Shown here: positions 18,177 through 26,558 of the stretch, piece after piece
Layout: each line of letters starts with the position of its first letter
How positions within the stretch are numbered: position 1 is the stretch's first letter
Translations under genes and position numbers: made by a program
Assembly (NCBI GenBank): GCA_905199755.1
Contig: CAJKHT010000005.1
Location: forward strand, 1-64,000
Source of the DNA: an uncultured Eubacteriales bacterium
GTDB taxonomy: Bacteria > Bacillota > Clostridia > UBA1381
Direction: 5' to 3'
Length of the DNA: 64,000 bases
The notes under the pieces: model-generated
The model's database searches: none
What the model was told of the DNA's origin: nothing
What the model saw: the letters and a program-made list of their open reading frames with translations, nothing else

Positions 18177-20348
18177 TTATATATTCTTTATTGCTCTGTT
18201 CAGGAAGGTAACAATCTGTCCTCTTGAACAAATGGTATCGGGCGAGAATGCAGTGTCGCTTGTACCGGTTGTAACACCGTTTTCAACCGCCCATGAAACA
18301 GCCTGTGCATAGTCTGAGTCTGCCAAAACATCTTCAAAGGAATTTGAAGCGGTACTTTTGGGTGAATCCGCATTTTTCCATAGATATTCAACCGTTGAGG
18401 CTCTTGTGCAGGGTGTGTCTCCTTCAAATCTATTGCCGGAAACCATACCCTTGTTGTATGCCCAGATTGCCGCGTCGTAGTAATACGCGTCTGCGGAAAT
18501 ATCCGCAAACGGATTGTCGGCGCTTGCTTTCGGTGAACCTACCGCACGCCACAGGAACGTTAAAATCTGTGCTCTCGTGCAGGTCTGCTCCGGCGAAAAT
18601 GTTGTTTCGCTTGTACCGGCGGTAATTGAATTTTTAACCGCCCAGCCGACTGCATCCGCAAAATAGTCCGTTGCCTTTACATCAACAAACGGCATTGAAG
18701 ATTTTATATCTTTTTCAGTTTCCGCTTTTGCAGTATTGCCTGCCGTATTTCCGACTGCAAGAACTATCGGTTCGTCAATACGAAGATTAAGCGTATAGCC
18801 CTCATCTGTTTTGCGCATATACGAAATATCAAGCGGAACATATGAAATCTGACCGTTTGACGCCGTGCAAATCAAATAATCTTTCTGAAGCTCGTCTTCA
18901 TCTATGTAATTTGTTTTGCCCGACGCGGTGACTGCCGATACAAGCCGATACTGCACACCTGCAAAAAGCTGAACGGCTGTTCCGTATTTTTCATCATCAT
19001 ATGCACCTGTGCCGATATAACTGTAGCCGCCATTCTGAATTGCAGCTCTGTGACCGTCGCTGTTCATCCATGAATCCATTGCCCGTTTAGCCGATACTGC
19101 CATTGACGGAGCATCGCACCGATATATATTTTCACCCTCAGACGAAGCGGTAAAGTCCTGTATTGCGGTAAAAGGCGGCTGTCCGTTCGGTCTTTCATGA
19201 GAAAATTTTTCGGCAAGCTCAACCGCTCTGGTATCACATGCATTCTGAAGCTGCTCTATCATAGTAAGCAAAGACACTCCGACCTTTTCGCGCTCAACAT
19301 TGGTTAGCCTTAAAATTTCCCATTCTTCCTTATTGACTGAAATTTTGTCCGTCGGCATATTTCTTTCAAGCTGCGTAATTTTTTCCGAGATACGGGTTTC
19401 CCTTTCCTCATTTCCCAAGGTCATAGTCAGATAACAGGTGATTTCGCCGTTTTCTTCAAAAGTGGCCTTCTTTTTGCTGAAGCTTTTAACGGAAACCTCC
19501 GAGCCGTTTTTTACAGCTTTTTTTGCCGCGGCAAGTATTTCCTCCGCGTTTGTCCTGTTTGTGAATACAACTTCACCTACCGCAACGCCCATCAGTTTTC
19601 TGTCCTCATCAATTGCTGTTGACGTTTCAGTGACTTCCACGGGAATTGTCTTTGCAACCGGAACTCTGTCCGAAATGCCGCCGCAGTCAAGTGTCAGCGT
19701 TGCCGAAACAGTCCCCTCAATCGTTGTGCTTGCCTTTACAAGCTTGAAATCGGATTTGTCCAGCGTCACAGTAACACCGCTTTCAACAGCTGCTTTCGCC
19801 ATATTTAAAATATCGTCCGCAGTGGTATTATTTGAAACTTCAAACTCCCATATTGCCACATTTATGGCTGACTTTGCCGCAGCAATGCTTTTTTTCGCCT
19901 CCGCGGTATTTTCGTTTGAAGTATTACCCGCGCTGTCAGAGTCATCATTTCCGTCATTAATACTCAAACCGCCCGAAGAAGAAAATTCCTTTTTTACCGA
20001 ATATGCTTCCTCGGCATCGTCCAGATAGATTATTACATCCGCGCTCATGTATCCGGCATTTCCTCCCGTCGGACTCACAATCCTGAATTTGTCGACCATA
20101 AAGCCTACGCCTACCCTGCCGTCAACAGTGTAATTGCATGCTTCAAAAATCAGATTTTCCAAATCTTCCCTGGTAAAGCTTTCATTGATATCAGTTTTAT
20201 CCAACGATGTAAGCAGCTCGTCCATACTGCTTTCTACAGCGGTCTGCGCGTTGTTTACTTTTGTCATGGCATATACTGTCGGTAAAGACATATGCAAGGA
20301 TGCTGTAAGCAGTGCTGCCGCACAAACATACGCTGTGAGTTTTTTCAT
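18177..20348 (-). CDS. SLH-domain surface protein with CAP (SCP/PR-1) domain and three module repeats
   Basis: 723 residues with a signal peptide ending near VYA (~27). Three divergent copies of the module shared with the downstream SLH protein lie at ~55-122, ~155-238 and ~247-325 (T-T-A-D-D-I-L-N-M-A-K-A-A-V; T-N-A-E-E-I-L-A-A-A-K-K-A-V). A CAP/SCP domain (~345-465) carries H384-E385, S-E-G-E-N-I and D-G-H-R-A-A-I-Q. The conserved His/Glu residues of CAP proteins are therefore present, although their activity in bacteria is mostly unknown. Three SLH repeats (~553-605, ~613-660, ~669-722) end the protein. It heads a two-gene unit with a consensus promoter and a leader hairpin, and is divergent from rodA. 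It is probably wall-anchored. Confidence 0.9.
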   Translation of the reverse strand: MKKLTAYVCAAALLTASLHMSLPTVYAMTKVNNAQTAVESSMDELLTSLDKTDINESFTREDLENLIFEACNYTVDGRVGVGFMVDKFRIVSPTGGNAGYMSADVIIYLDDAEEAYSVKKEFSSSGGLSINDGNDDSDSAGNTSNENTAEAKKSIAAAKSAINVAIWEFEVSNNTTADDILNMAKAAVESGVTVTLDKSDFKLVKASTTIEGTVSATLTLDCGGISDRVPVAKTIPVEVTETSTAIDEDRKLMGVAVGEVVFTNRTNAEEILAAAKKAVKNGSEVSVKSFSKKKATFEENGEITCYLTMTLGNEERETRISEKITQLERNMPTDKISVNKEEWEILRLTNVEREKVGVSLLTMIEQLQNACDTRAVELAEKFSHERPNGQPPFTAIQDFTASSEGENIYRCDAPSMAVSAKRAMDSWMNSDGHRAAIQNGGYSYIGTGAYDDEKYGTAVQLFAGVQYRLVSAVTASGKTNYIDEDELQKDYLICTASNGQISYVPLDISYMRKTDEGYTLNLRIDEPIVLAVGNTAGNTAKAETEKDIKSSMPFVDVKATDYFADAVGWAVKNSITAGTSETTFSPEQTCTRAQILTFLWRAVGSPKASADNPFADISADAYYYDAAIWAYNKGMVSGNRFEGDTPCTRASTVEYLWKNADSPKSTASNSFEDVLADSDYAQAVSWAVENGVTTGTSDTAFSPDTICSRGQIVTFLNRAIKNI

Positions 20349-20376
20349 GTTTATTCATCTCCTTTTTCTGTTGTCA

Positions 20377-20402
20377 GCAGGTGCAAGGCATCAGTCACCT
20401 GC
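20377..20402. repeat. Inverted repeat in the leader of the CAP-SLH gene
   Basis: GCAGGTG at 20377-20383 and CACCTGC at 20396-20402 could form a 7-bp stem in the 5' leader, just before the AAAGGAG ribosome binding site. No T-tract follows. Possible regulatory or stability element. Confidence 0.4.
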
Positions 20403-20413
20403 CCTATTTGCTG

Positions 20414-20442
20414 ATTATATCATATACTGTAATTAAATGCAA
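20414..20442 (-). promoter_or_regulatory. Promoter of the two SLH genes
   Basis: On minus: TTGCAT, 17 bases, TATAAT with TGA extension. The leader is about 60 bases. Confidence 0.7.
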
Positions 20443-20469
20443 GATTTTCGGACAAATTAAACCATATCA

Positions 20470-20498
20470 TTGACACATTTATCTCGCAATGCTATAAT
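20470..20498 (+). promoter_or_regulatory. rodA promoter
   Basis: TTGACA, 17 bases, TATAAT: consensus in both boxes. Confidence 0.85.
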
Positions 20499-20533
20499 AT
20501 AGATATAAATTCAGACAAACGGAGGAACTACAG

Positions 20534-21664
20534 TTGCAAAGCAAGGGCATCACAAAACATTCCGTAATGGAAAAGAAAATTGATTGGTTTTTGTTTATTA
20601 TAACAGCCGCATTGTCGGTTTTCGGTATAATTGCGGTTTATACCGCCACCAGATCGCTCAACACAAACACAAATGTCATAGTGCAGACCGGCTCTTTTCT
20701 CATAGGGGTTGTTTTTCTGTTTATATTATGCCGGTTTGATTATGAACAATTTAAGAATATGATTAAGCCGATATACATTTTTACAATTCTTATTCTTGTG
20801 GCAGTGCTGCTTTTCGGCATAAGCGGAGACTGGGGAGCAAGGAGCTGGATACGCTTCGGCGCTATAGGCATACAGCCGTCGGAAATTGCAAAGGTGTGTT
20901 TTATAATAACCTTTTCGTATCATCTGTCCATGGTGGAGGAAAGCATAAACAAACCGCTTGTTATTATAGGGCTTATCCTGCATGCCGCGGTACTCATGGG
21001 ACTTATTATGCTCCAGCCCGATTTCGGAAGTGTGCTTGTTTTCATATTTATGTTCATATGCATGGTATTTACCGCAAAAATTTCATGGAAATACATCCTC
21101 CCCGCAATCGGCATAGGCATACTTTCGCTGCCTGTTATATATTTCTTTTTCCTTAATGAATATCAGCAGAAGCGTATACAGGTGTTTTTAAATCCCGACC
21201 TTGATCCGCTTTACCGCGGCTATAACGTTATACAGTCGAAAATTGCGGCAGGCTCAGGTCAGCTTTGGGGCAAAGGCTTTCTGCACGGAACGCAGAATCA
21301 GCTCGGTTATCTTCCGACCAAGTATACGGATTTCATATTCTCGGTGATTGCCGAGGAGTTTGGATTTATAGGTGCCGTATGCGTTGTTGCTGCCCTGTTT
21401 TTAATTATATGGAAGTGCATAAAAACAGCACAGAGAGCGGACAATCTTTTCGGACGCTACATCTGTGTCGGAGCTGCGGCGATGTTTTTGTTTCATTCCT
21501 TTGAAAACATGGGCATGTGCATAGGTCTTACACCGGTAACCGGCATTCCGCTTCCGTTTGTCAGCTACGGCGGTACATCAATGCTTACAAATATGATTGC
21601 AATAGGGCTTGTGATGAGCGTATCCTATCACAACAAGCCGCGCAGCACCTTTGATGTATACTGA
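20534..21664 (+). CDS. rodA: RodA/FtsW/SpoVE-family peptidoglycan glycosyltransferase (SEDS)
   Basis: 376 residues from a TTG start; GGAGG sits exactly 8 bases upstream and no better codon exists. A ten-TM SEDS polymerase. Conserved parts: S-W-I-R-F-G-A-I-G-I-Q-P-S-E (N-terminal half), L-P-T-K-Y-T-D-F-I-F-S-V-I-A-E-E-F-G (extracellular loop with catalytic Asp), and T-G-I-P-L-P-F-V-S-Y-G-G-T-S (C-terminal). It polymerises lipid II into glycan strands together with a class B penicillin-binding protein. The T-G-I-P-L-P-F form and length fit RodA better than FtsW, but SpoVE cannot be excluded. It has its own promoter; a DUF3343 gene follows 70 bases later. Confidence 0.9.
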   Translation: MQSKGITKHSVMEKKIDWFLFIITAALSVFGIIAVYTATRSLNTNTNVIVQTGSFLIGVVFLFILCRFDYEQFKNMIKPIYIFTILILVAVLLFGISGDWGARSWIRFGAIGIQPSEIAKVCFIITFSYHLSMVEESINKPLVIIGLILHAAVLMGLIMLQPDFGSVLVFIFMFICMVFTAKISWKYILPAIGIGILSLPVIYFFFLNEYQQKRIQVFLNPDLDPLYRGYNVIQSKIAAGSGQLWGKGFLHGTQNQLGYLPTKYTDFIFSVIAEEFGFIGAVCVVAALFLIIWKCIKTAQRADNLFGRYICVGAAAMFLFHSFENMGMCIGLTPVTGIPLPFVSYGGTSMLTNMIAIGLVMSVSYHNKPRSTFDVY

Positions 21665-21734
21665 AGCAATGAACAAATCGCTCTTTTCGGAATATTATAC
21701 AATATGTGATAATATTTTGAAAGGAGTGATTTTT

Positions 21735-21992
21735 TTGTATATTCTTGTAGGCTCGATAACCACCGCTACGCGTCTGAAAAAACTGATTGAGGCGTCGGCA
21801 GGTTATCCGGCGGACGTTGTTCACACCCCCGCCGAAATCAATCCCACCGGCGGCTGCTCCTATTGCGTCCGCATCGACAACAGGCTGTCTGATATAATAC
21901 GTCCGCTCTGCAGCGATTACGGTGTCAGAATCAGGAGTATATATATTGACGAAATTAAAGACGGGGAGCGTGTGTTCAATGCTGTACCTTGA
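21735..21992 (+). CDS. DUF3343 protein (putative Se/S carrier-like)
   Basis: 85 residues from TTG with AAAGGAG 8 bases upstream; an in-frame ATG upstream at 21651 overlaps rodA and has no ribosome binding site. It matches DUF3343 (M-Y-I-L-V-G-S-I-T-T-A, T-P-A-E-I, G-G-C-S-Y-C-V-R). The C-S-Y-C pair is the expected functional site. The family is linked in comparative genomics to selenium-dependent hydroxylase maturation, alongside SelD, YedF and EF2568-type desulfurases. Here it overlaps the next gene, exactly such a desulfurase, by 14 bases, which supports a joint role. No selD or molybdenum hydroxylase gene is in the window. Confidence 0.85.
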   Translation: MYILVGSITTATRLKKLIEASAGYPADVVHTPAEINPTGGCSYCVRIDNRLSDIIRPLCSDYGVRIRSIYIDEIKDGERVFNAVP

Positions 21993-23097
21993 CAATGCCG
22001 CGACCACGCTGCGCAAGCCGGCACAGGTATATTTATCCCTGCTTAAAAATACGCTGTTTGGCAGTGTAAACGCAGGCAGGGGCGGTCACAGCATGAGCGT
22101 GCGCGGCACGGAAACAATCGTAAACACACAGGACGAAATCGCCGGGCTTTTTAACATTGATTTGCCGCAAAACATTGCATTCACGCAGAATGCAACATAT
22201 GCGCTTAACATGGCAATTCTCGGCATGCTGTCCGAGGGCGGTCATTGCATTGTCACGGAAATGGAGCATAACAGCGTTCTGCGTCCCGTTCACCGTCTGG
22301 GCAATTTTACCGTTGTAAAAGCCGATAAAAGAGGCTATATATCTCCCGAAAATATAGTCTCCGCCATAAAAGACGATACACGGCTTATTATATGTACGCA
22401 TGCTTCAAATGTATGCGGAACCATTGAGCCGATAAAGGAAATCGGTGAAATTGCCAAGCGTCACAATATTCCTTTTCTTATCGATGCCGCCCAGACAGCC
22501 GGCTGCATAAATGTCGATGTCAAAGAGCTTAATGCGGATTTTCTTGTTTTTTCGGGACACAAGGGATTAATGGGACCGCTCGGCACGGGCGGTATATATG
22601 TTAAAGATCCGTCCATTCTTGAACCGATAATACTCGGCGGAACAGGCAGTATGTCGGAAAGTCTGTCACAGCCGCATTTCATGCCGGATATGCTCCACAG
22701 CGGAACGTTAAACACACCTGCAATCGCAGCACTCGGTGCAGGGGTAAAATATATCAAAAAGCACGGTGTTTCCGAAATAAGCGAAAAAGAGCGATTTTTG
22801 GCGCAAAGACTTGAAAACGAGCTGTGGAATATGGGAGGAATTACCGTTTACGGCACACGGGACAGAATAGGAACAACCTCATTCAATATAGACGGCATGG
22901 CAAGCGGAGAAACTGCACAGCTTCTCGGCAAAAAATTTGCCGTGCGCGCGGGTTTTCACTGCGCACCGCTGGCTCACAAGGCTCTCGGAACGTTAAAAAC
23001 GGGAGTTGTGCGCGCCTCTTTCGGCATTTTCAATTCCGAAGCGGAGGTTTTGCGCTTTGCCGATGCTGTATGGAAGCTGAAAAAAGAAACAATCTAA
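21979..23097 (+). CDS. Cysteine desulfurase family protein (EF2568-like, class V aminotransferase fold)
   Basis: 372 residues from the ATG of M-L-Y-L-D-N-A-A-T-T, which follows GGGGAG by 10 bases; upstream in-frame starts lie inside DUF3343 without a ribosome binding site. PLP enzyme: pyridoxal lysine in F-S-G-H-K-G-L-M-G-P, phosphate- and ring-binding D-A-A-Q-T-A-G, and catalytic cysteine in R-A-G-F-H-C-A-P-L-A-H-K. These enzymes remove S (or Se) from cysteine (or selenocysteine) and pass it on as a persulfide. The DUF3343 partner with a Cys pair is the obvious acceptor. The absence of a scaffold or SufU/IscU gene nearby argues against a general Fe-S role. It ends in a strong terminator. Confidence 0.92.
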   Translation: MLYLDNAATTLRKPAQVYLSLLKNTLFGSVNAGRGGHSMSVRGTETIVNTQDEIAGLFNIDLPQNIAFTQNATYALNMAILGMLSEGGHCIVTEMEHNSVLRPVHRLGNFTVVKADKRGYISPENIVSAIKDDTRLIICTHASNVCGTIEPIKEIGEIAKRHNIPFLIDAAQTAGCINVDVKELNADFLVFSGHKGLMGPLGTGGIYVKDPSILEPIILGGTGSMSESLSQPHFMPDMLHSGTLNTPAIAALGAGVKYIKKHGVSEISEKERFLAQRLENELWNMGGITVYGTRDRIGTTSFNIDGMASGETAQLLGKKFAVRAGFHCAPLAHKALGTLKTGVVRASFGIFNSEAEVLRFADAVWKLKKETI

Positions 23098-23100
23098 AAT

Positions 23101-23140
23101 AGGCTGTTTAAAAAAGTCAACTGACTTTTTTAAACAGCCT
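23101..23140 (+). terminator. Intrinsic terminator of the desulfurase unit
   Basis: Perfect 19-bp stem beginning AGGCTGTTTAAAAAAGTCA with a 2-base loop, followed by TAACTTTTTT. Confidence 0.85.
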
Positions 23141-23147
23141 TAACTTT

Positions 23148-23218
23148 TTTCAAAGGGATAGGAAAAAAGCTTTGGAATTAACAAACTGAGCCAAAACTTT
23201 AGTTTTTTAACATCCCTT
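23148..23218 (-). terminator. Nested hairpin element, terminator of the mgtC-like unit
   Basis: Read on minus, AAAGGGAT right after the mgtC-like stop pairs with ATCCCTTT about 60 bases later and is followed by GAAAAAAG. Inside it AAAAAACTAAAGTTTTGG can pair imperfectly with CCAAAGCTTTTTT. The nested shape is more elaborate than a usual terminator. Confidence 0.45.
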
Positions 23219-23899
23219 TCATATTGAGCTTTTAATTTTGCAGTCATATTCAACAACATCGAGAATATTATCCTCTTGCAGCAAATCGGGCATTTCAATC
23301 ATTATTTTATAATTTCTTGTTCCGTTTTCATTATTTTTTTCCACCCAGACATCCGTGACAGATATTCCGAGCTGTTTTAATGCCGCGGTTATTCTCTGCT
23401 GATAATCTTTTTCGTCCACGCCGTAAATGCAGACTGTTTTTGTAACCGGGGTTTTAAAATGATGAAAATTTCTGTGGAAAAGAAGCTGCGCCGTAACAAC
23501 CGCCGCCGTTGCCAGTACACCCAGAACATACATTCCTGCACCCATTGCCATACCTATGCCCGAGGTCGCCCATATTCCGGCTGCGGTTGTAAGTCCCGTT
23601 ATTGAATTTTTATGTACAAATATCATTCCTGCGCCCAGAAAGCCTATGCCGCTCACAACCTGAGCCGCAATTCTTGCTCCGTCGGCTCCGCGCATACCCA
23701 ATTCTCCCGAAACAGTATCGGAAAAACCGTATTTTGAAATTGCCATCATCAATGCCGCTCCTATTGCCACAATGCAATGAGTTCTCACTCCCGCACTCTT
23801 TGAGCGGTTTGAACGTTCCGCACCTATTATCGAACCGCATATTCCCGCGGCAATAATACGCAATGTCAGCACCAGCTGATAAATTTGAAAATTTTCCAA
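23219..23899 (-). CDS. MgtC/SapB family membrane protein
   Basis: About 226 residues. AAAGGTGG lies 8 bases before TTG (M-E-N-F-Q-I-Y), while the GTG 12 bases upstream touches it; TTG is preferred. The N-terminal 140 residues hold about four TM helices with the family signature G-S-I-I-G-A-E-R, T-H-C-I-V-A-I-G-A-A, G-A-D-G-A-R-I-A-A-Q-V and G-I-G-F-L-G-A-G. The C-terminal ~80 residues are a cytosolic ACT-like domain (V-C-I-Y-G-V-D-E-K-D). MgtC modulates the F-ATPase and Mg2+/phosphate balance in pathogens; the role of SapB-type proteins in Firmicutes is unclear. It lies in the minus-strand unit behind fructokinase. Confidence 0.9.
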   Translation of the reverse strand: MENFQIYQLVLTLRIIAAGICGSIIGAERSNRSKSAGVRTHCIVAIGAALMMAISKYGFSDTVSGELGMRGADGARIAAQVVSGIGFLGAGMIFVHKNSITGLTTAAGIWATSGIGMAMGAGMYVLGVLATAAVVTAQLLFHRNFHHFKTPVTKTVCIYGVDEKDYQQRITAALKQLGISVTDVWVEKNNENGTRNYKIMIEMPDLLQEDNILDVVEYDCKIKSSI

Positions 23900-23920
23900 A
23901 ATAAGCACCACCTTTTAAAT

Positions 23921-24868
23921 TTATATATAATCCGGGTATGACTCTATTGCACCGCTGCCCTGAACGCTTATTCCGCAATATCGGGCAGATGCTTTCACAA
24001 ATTCCGCCAATTCCGCCTCGGTTATCTTATCAAGCCGCTGTTTATCAAATCCGCTGCGGTATAGGCTGTATAAAAACGAGCCTATGAACGCATCACCGGC
24101 ACCCGTTGTATCCTTTGCCGCGACCTTTTCGGACGGAACGTATATCTGCGCATTTTCGGTGTATGCATAAGCACCGTCCGCACCGCATGTACATATAACT
24201 GTTTTTGCGGATTTGAGCAGCTTTTTACACCCCTCTTTAATATCGTCCGTTCCCGTAATAAAACCGATTTCCTCGTCCGACACTTTTATTATATCGGCAA
24301 ACGGCAGAAATTCATCAATTGCAGTCTTAAGCAAGGACGTATCCTCCCAAAGGGGCAATCTGATATTTGGGTCAAAGCTTATAAGCGCTCCGCGCTTTTT
24401 CGCAAGCTCTATTGCTTTTTTATGCGCCTGCTTCATGGGGAAATCCCCCAGAGATACCGAGCAGAAATGCAGTGCAAAGCAGTCATTAAATGTGTCCTCG
24501 CTCAGATTTGAGGCATCGTAGAGCATATCGGCAGACGGGCTGCGGTAAAACGAAAATGTCCTGCTTCCGTCACTTCCGAGACTTACAAATGCCAGAGCCG
24601 TGTTTGCCGCTTTTGTAAACAGCACATTGTCCGTTCCGATTCGGAAAGCTTTAAGAGCATCTGCGATTTTGTGTCCGAACGGATCATCACCCAGCTGTGT
24701 TATAAGCTGCGTTTTACCTCCGAGCTTTGCAAAAGCACCGAGCACATTCGCCGGCGCACCTCCGATTTTCGGCGAAAACGATTGTACCTGTGAAAATTCA
24801 CAGCCGCTCTTATTCGGTATAAAATCTATCAGTGCTTCTCCTATGGCAAACAATGTATTGTTTTTCAT
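23921..24868 (-). CDS. PfkB-family carbohydrate kinase, fructokinase-like
   Basis: 315 residues, standard for ribokinase-type sugar kinases. N-terminal G-E-A-L-I-D-F-I-P and the substrate motif K-I-G-G-A-P-A-N-V are typical of bacterial fructokinase. The C-terminal ATP/anion-hole motif D-T-T-G-A-G-D-A-F contains the catalytic Asp. Expected reaction: ATP + fructose to fructose-6-phosphate, though other ketoses cannot be excluded. It lies between the GDPD-PHP fusion gene upstream (46 bases) and the mgtC-like gene downstream, in one probable transcription unit, with a DeoR-family regulator (often a sugar-phosphate sensor) at the head. Confidence 0.92.
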   Translation of the reverse strand: MKNNTLFAIGEALIDFIPNKSGCEFSQVQSFSPKIGGAPANVLGAFAKLGGKTQLITQLGDDPFGHKIADALKAFRIGTDNVLFTKAANTALAFVSLGSDGSRTFSFYRSPSADMLYDASNLSEDTFNDCFALHFCSVSLGDFPMKQAHKKAIELAKKRGALISFDPNIRLPLWEDTSLLKTAIDEFLPFADIIKVSDEEIGFITGTDDIKEGCKKLLKSAKTVICTCGADGAYAYTENAQIYVPSEKVAAKDTTGAGDAFIGSFLYSLYRSGFDKQRLDKITEAELAEFVKASARYCGISVQGSGAIESYPDYI

Positions 24869-24914
24869 TATCCCTGCTCCTTATTTGTATTTATTTCCAC
24901 GCGGAGTTCCATGC

Positions 24915-26507
24915 TTAATCTATTGCGCATTGTACGGCAAATCTGTTTTTATAATAATAAGTGTTTTTAAATCCCATTTCTTTAAGCTTTTTATAAAGCA
25001 TATCAAAGCTGTTTGCCGAATTTTGGGCTATATGCGCATCGGAACCCGTTGTTATCAGATAACCACCCATATCCTTATACATCTGTATAATCCATTCCTC
25101 CGGCATAAGCTCGCAGTATCCGCTGCCGTCATATACACATGAGGTATTAATCTCAAGCGCAATTTTGCGGTCAATGATGTACCGTAAAATGCGTTCTATT
25201 TTATCCTTATATTTTTTGCAGTCCGCGTTCATATGATATTTTCCGTTTATATACCGCAGCGGACAGGTCAAATGTGCCAATATATCAAAATCACATGCTT
25301 CAATCATCGAAATCATGTCATCAAAATATTTATCCAGATATTTTTGAAGCTTCTCCGCTCCCATTTTTGAAAAATCAATTTGGGAATACGGCATATCATA
25401 GTCCTTAAATTGTACCGCATGCACGGAACCGATTATTACATCAAAATCAAATTTTTCTATAATACCCTCGGAAACATCACGATGCCAGAAGCCCTCCCCG
25501 ATTTCCGTACCGCGCAAAACCGTCATATCCGCTTCGTTATCCGCCGCTTTTGCATCGGCAGCAGAGCTTTTGATAAGACCGTCCAAATCAACCGTTTCAT
25601 AGTATTCAATGTCGCAGTGGTCGGTTACCGCAAACCCGGCAAGTCCGTTTCCGTATGCCGCAGCTCGCATATCAAGCACATCACACTCGGAATCATGTGA
25701 ATTTTTTGAATGAGTATGCATATCATACCGTCGGTCTACATTAATTTTCGGTTTAATTGCTCCGTCCGTTTCAACTATGTCGGGCTTCAGACGTTTTGCC
25801 GCATCATAAAAGCTGTCATAATCGCTTAACAGCCATATGCCGAGCCGCGCATATTCTTTTACAAGCTTTGCCGTCTTTTCGTCGGCAAACGGTATTTTTA
25901 CCCATGAAGTATTGCCGCACTCATACGGCAGCCACACCGTAAGGCGGTCTTTCGGAATTATCCCGTGCAGTGTGCGCAGTATATCCTCCGTTACCGCACC
26001 GTCATAGTCAATCGAAAGCTCCGGTATTTCATTCAGACATTTTTTTAAAAACTCAACATCATTCGATGTTACGGAAATGTTTTCCGCATAGTCCGTAATC
26101 ATTGAAAATAATATTGATAAAATTTCTTTCGGAAATGACTGAATTTTATTGTCAATTTTAAGGCGTATTCCCGTTTGTGCGGACAACTCCAGAACCTCTT
26201 TGAACAGCGGCAGCTTTTCTTTGCGGTATTTGTTTGAAACAGCCGTTCCGAAGTCATATTGCAGTGCTTCATCATACGTTATTTCGGAAATATCTGTCTC
26301 TTTATCTATTGGCGAGCCGTCTTTTTTTCTTGCGGTACGGTTTATGAGCCGATCATGCATTACCACAATCCGCTTATCACTTGTGTACTGCAAATCCAAT
26401 TCAATAACATCGTACCCCTGTATTACGGCACACCGAAAAGCCGTCATTGTATTTTCCGGACATTCGCTCGCCACACCCTTGTGTGCCTGCAATTCTATAT
26501 GCTTCAA
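24915..26507 (-). CDS. GDPD-PHP fusion phosphoesterase
   Basis: 530 residues from TTG (M-K-H-I-E-L-Q-A-H); AAGGG lies 8 bases upstream, whereas the longer frame to 26549 has no ribosome binding site. Residues ~1-255 are a glycerophosphodiester phosphodiesterase-like TIM barrel: A-H-K-G...E-C-P-E-N-T, I-E-L-D-L-Q-Y-T, V-M-H-D; the usual H-R-G is H-K-G. Residues ~265-530 are a PHP metallophosphoesterase: D-M-H-T-H-S, V-T-D-H-C-D, G-T-E-I-G-E, I-G-S-V-H, I-L-A-H-L, L-E-I-N-T-S and G-S-D-A-H, all metal ligands present (histidinol-phosphatase type). No signal peptide, so cytosolic. The fusion suggests sequential diester then monoester cleavage. Substrate unknown. Confidence 0.9.
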   Translation of the reverse strand: MKHIELQAHKGVASECPENTMTAFRCAVIQGYDVIELDLQYTSDKRIVVMHDRLINRTARKKDGSPIDKETDISEITYDEALQYDFGTAVSNKYRKEKLPLFKEVLELSAQTGIRLKIDNKIQSFPKEILSILFSMITDYAENISVTSNDVEFLKKCLNEIPELSIDYDGAVTEDILRTLHGIIPKDRLTVWLPYECGNTSWVKIPFADEKTAKLVKEYARLGIWLLSDYDSFYDAAKRLKPDIVETDGAIKPKINVDRRYDMHTHSKNSHDSECDVLDMRAAAYGNGLAGFAVTDHCDIEYYETVDLDGLIKSSAADAKAADNEADMTVLRGTEIGEGFWHRDVSEGIIEKFDFDVIIGSVHAVQFKDYDMPYSQIDFSKMGAEKLQKYLDKYFDDMISMIEACDFDILAHLTCPLRYINGKYHMNADCKKYKDKIERILRYIIDRKIALEINTSCVYDGSGYCELMPEEWIIQMYKDMGGYLITTGSDAHIAQNSANSFDMLYKKLKEMGFKNTYYYKNRFAVQCAID

Positions 26508-26529
26508 AATAATCACCCTTAAAAAAATA

Positions 26530-26558
26530 TTGACATTGTTAATAATCAAGTATATAAT
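26530..26558 (+). promoter_or_regulatory. Promoter of the DeoR-family regulator
   Basis: TTGACA, 17 bases, TATAAT (26553-26558). The -10 box overlaps that of the opposing promoter almost base for base. Confidence 0.8.

Noticed and set aside
16933..20348. SLH repeats as a mobile element
   Set aside because: The repeated DNA is in-frame domain coding sequence without ends, target duplications or a transposase.
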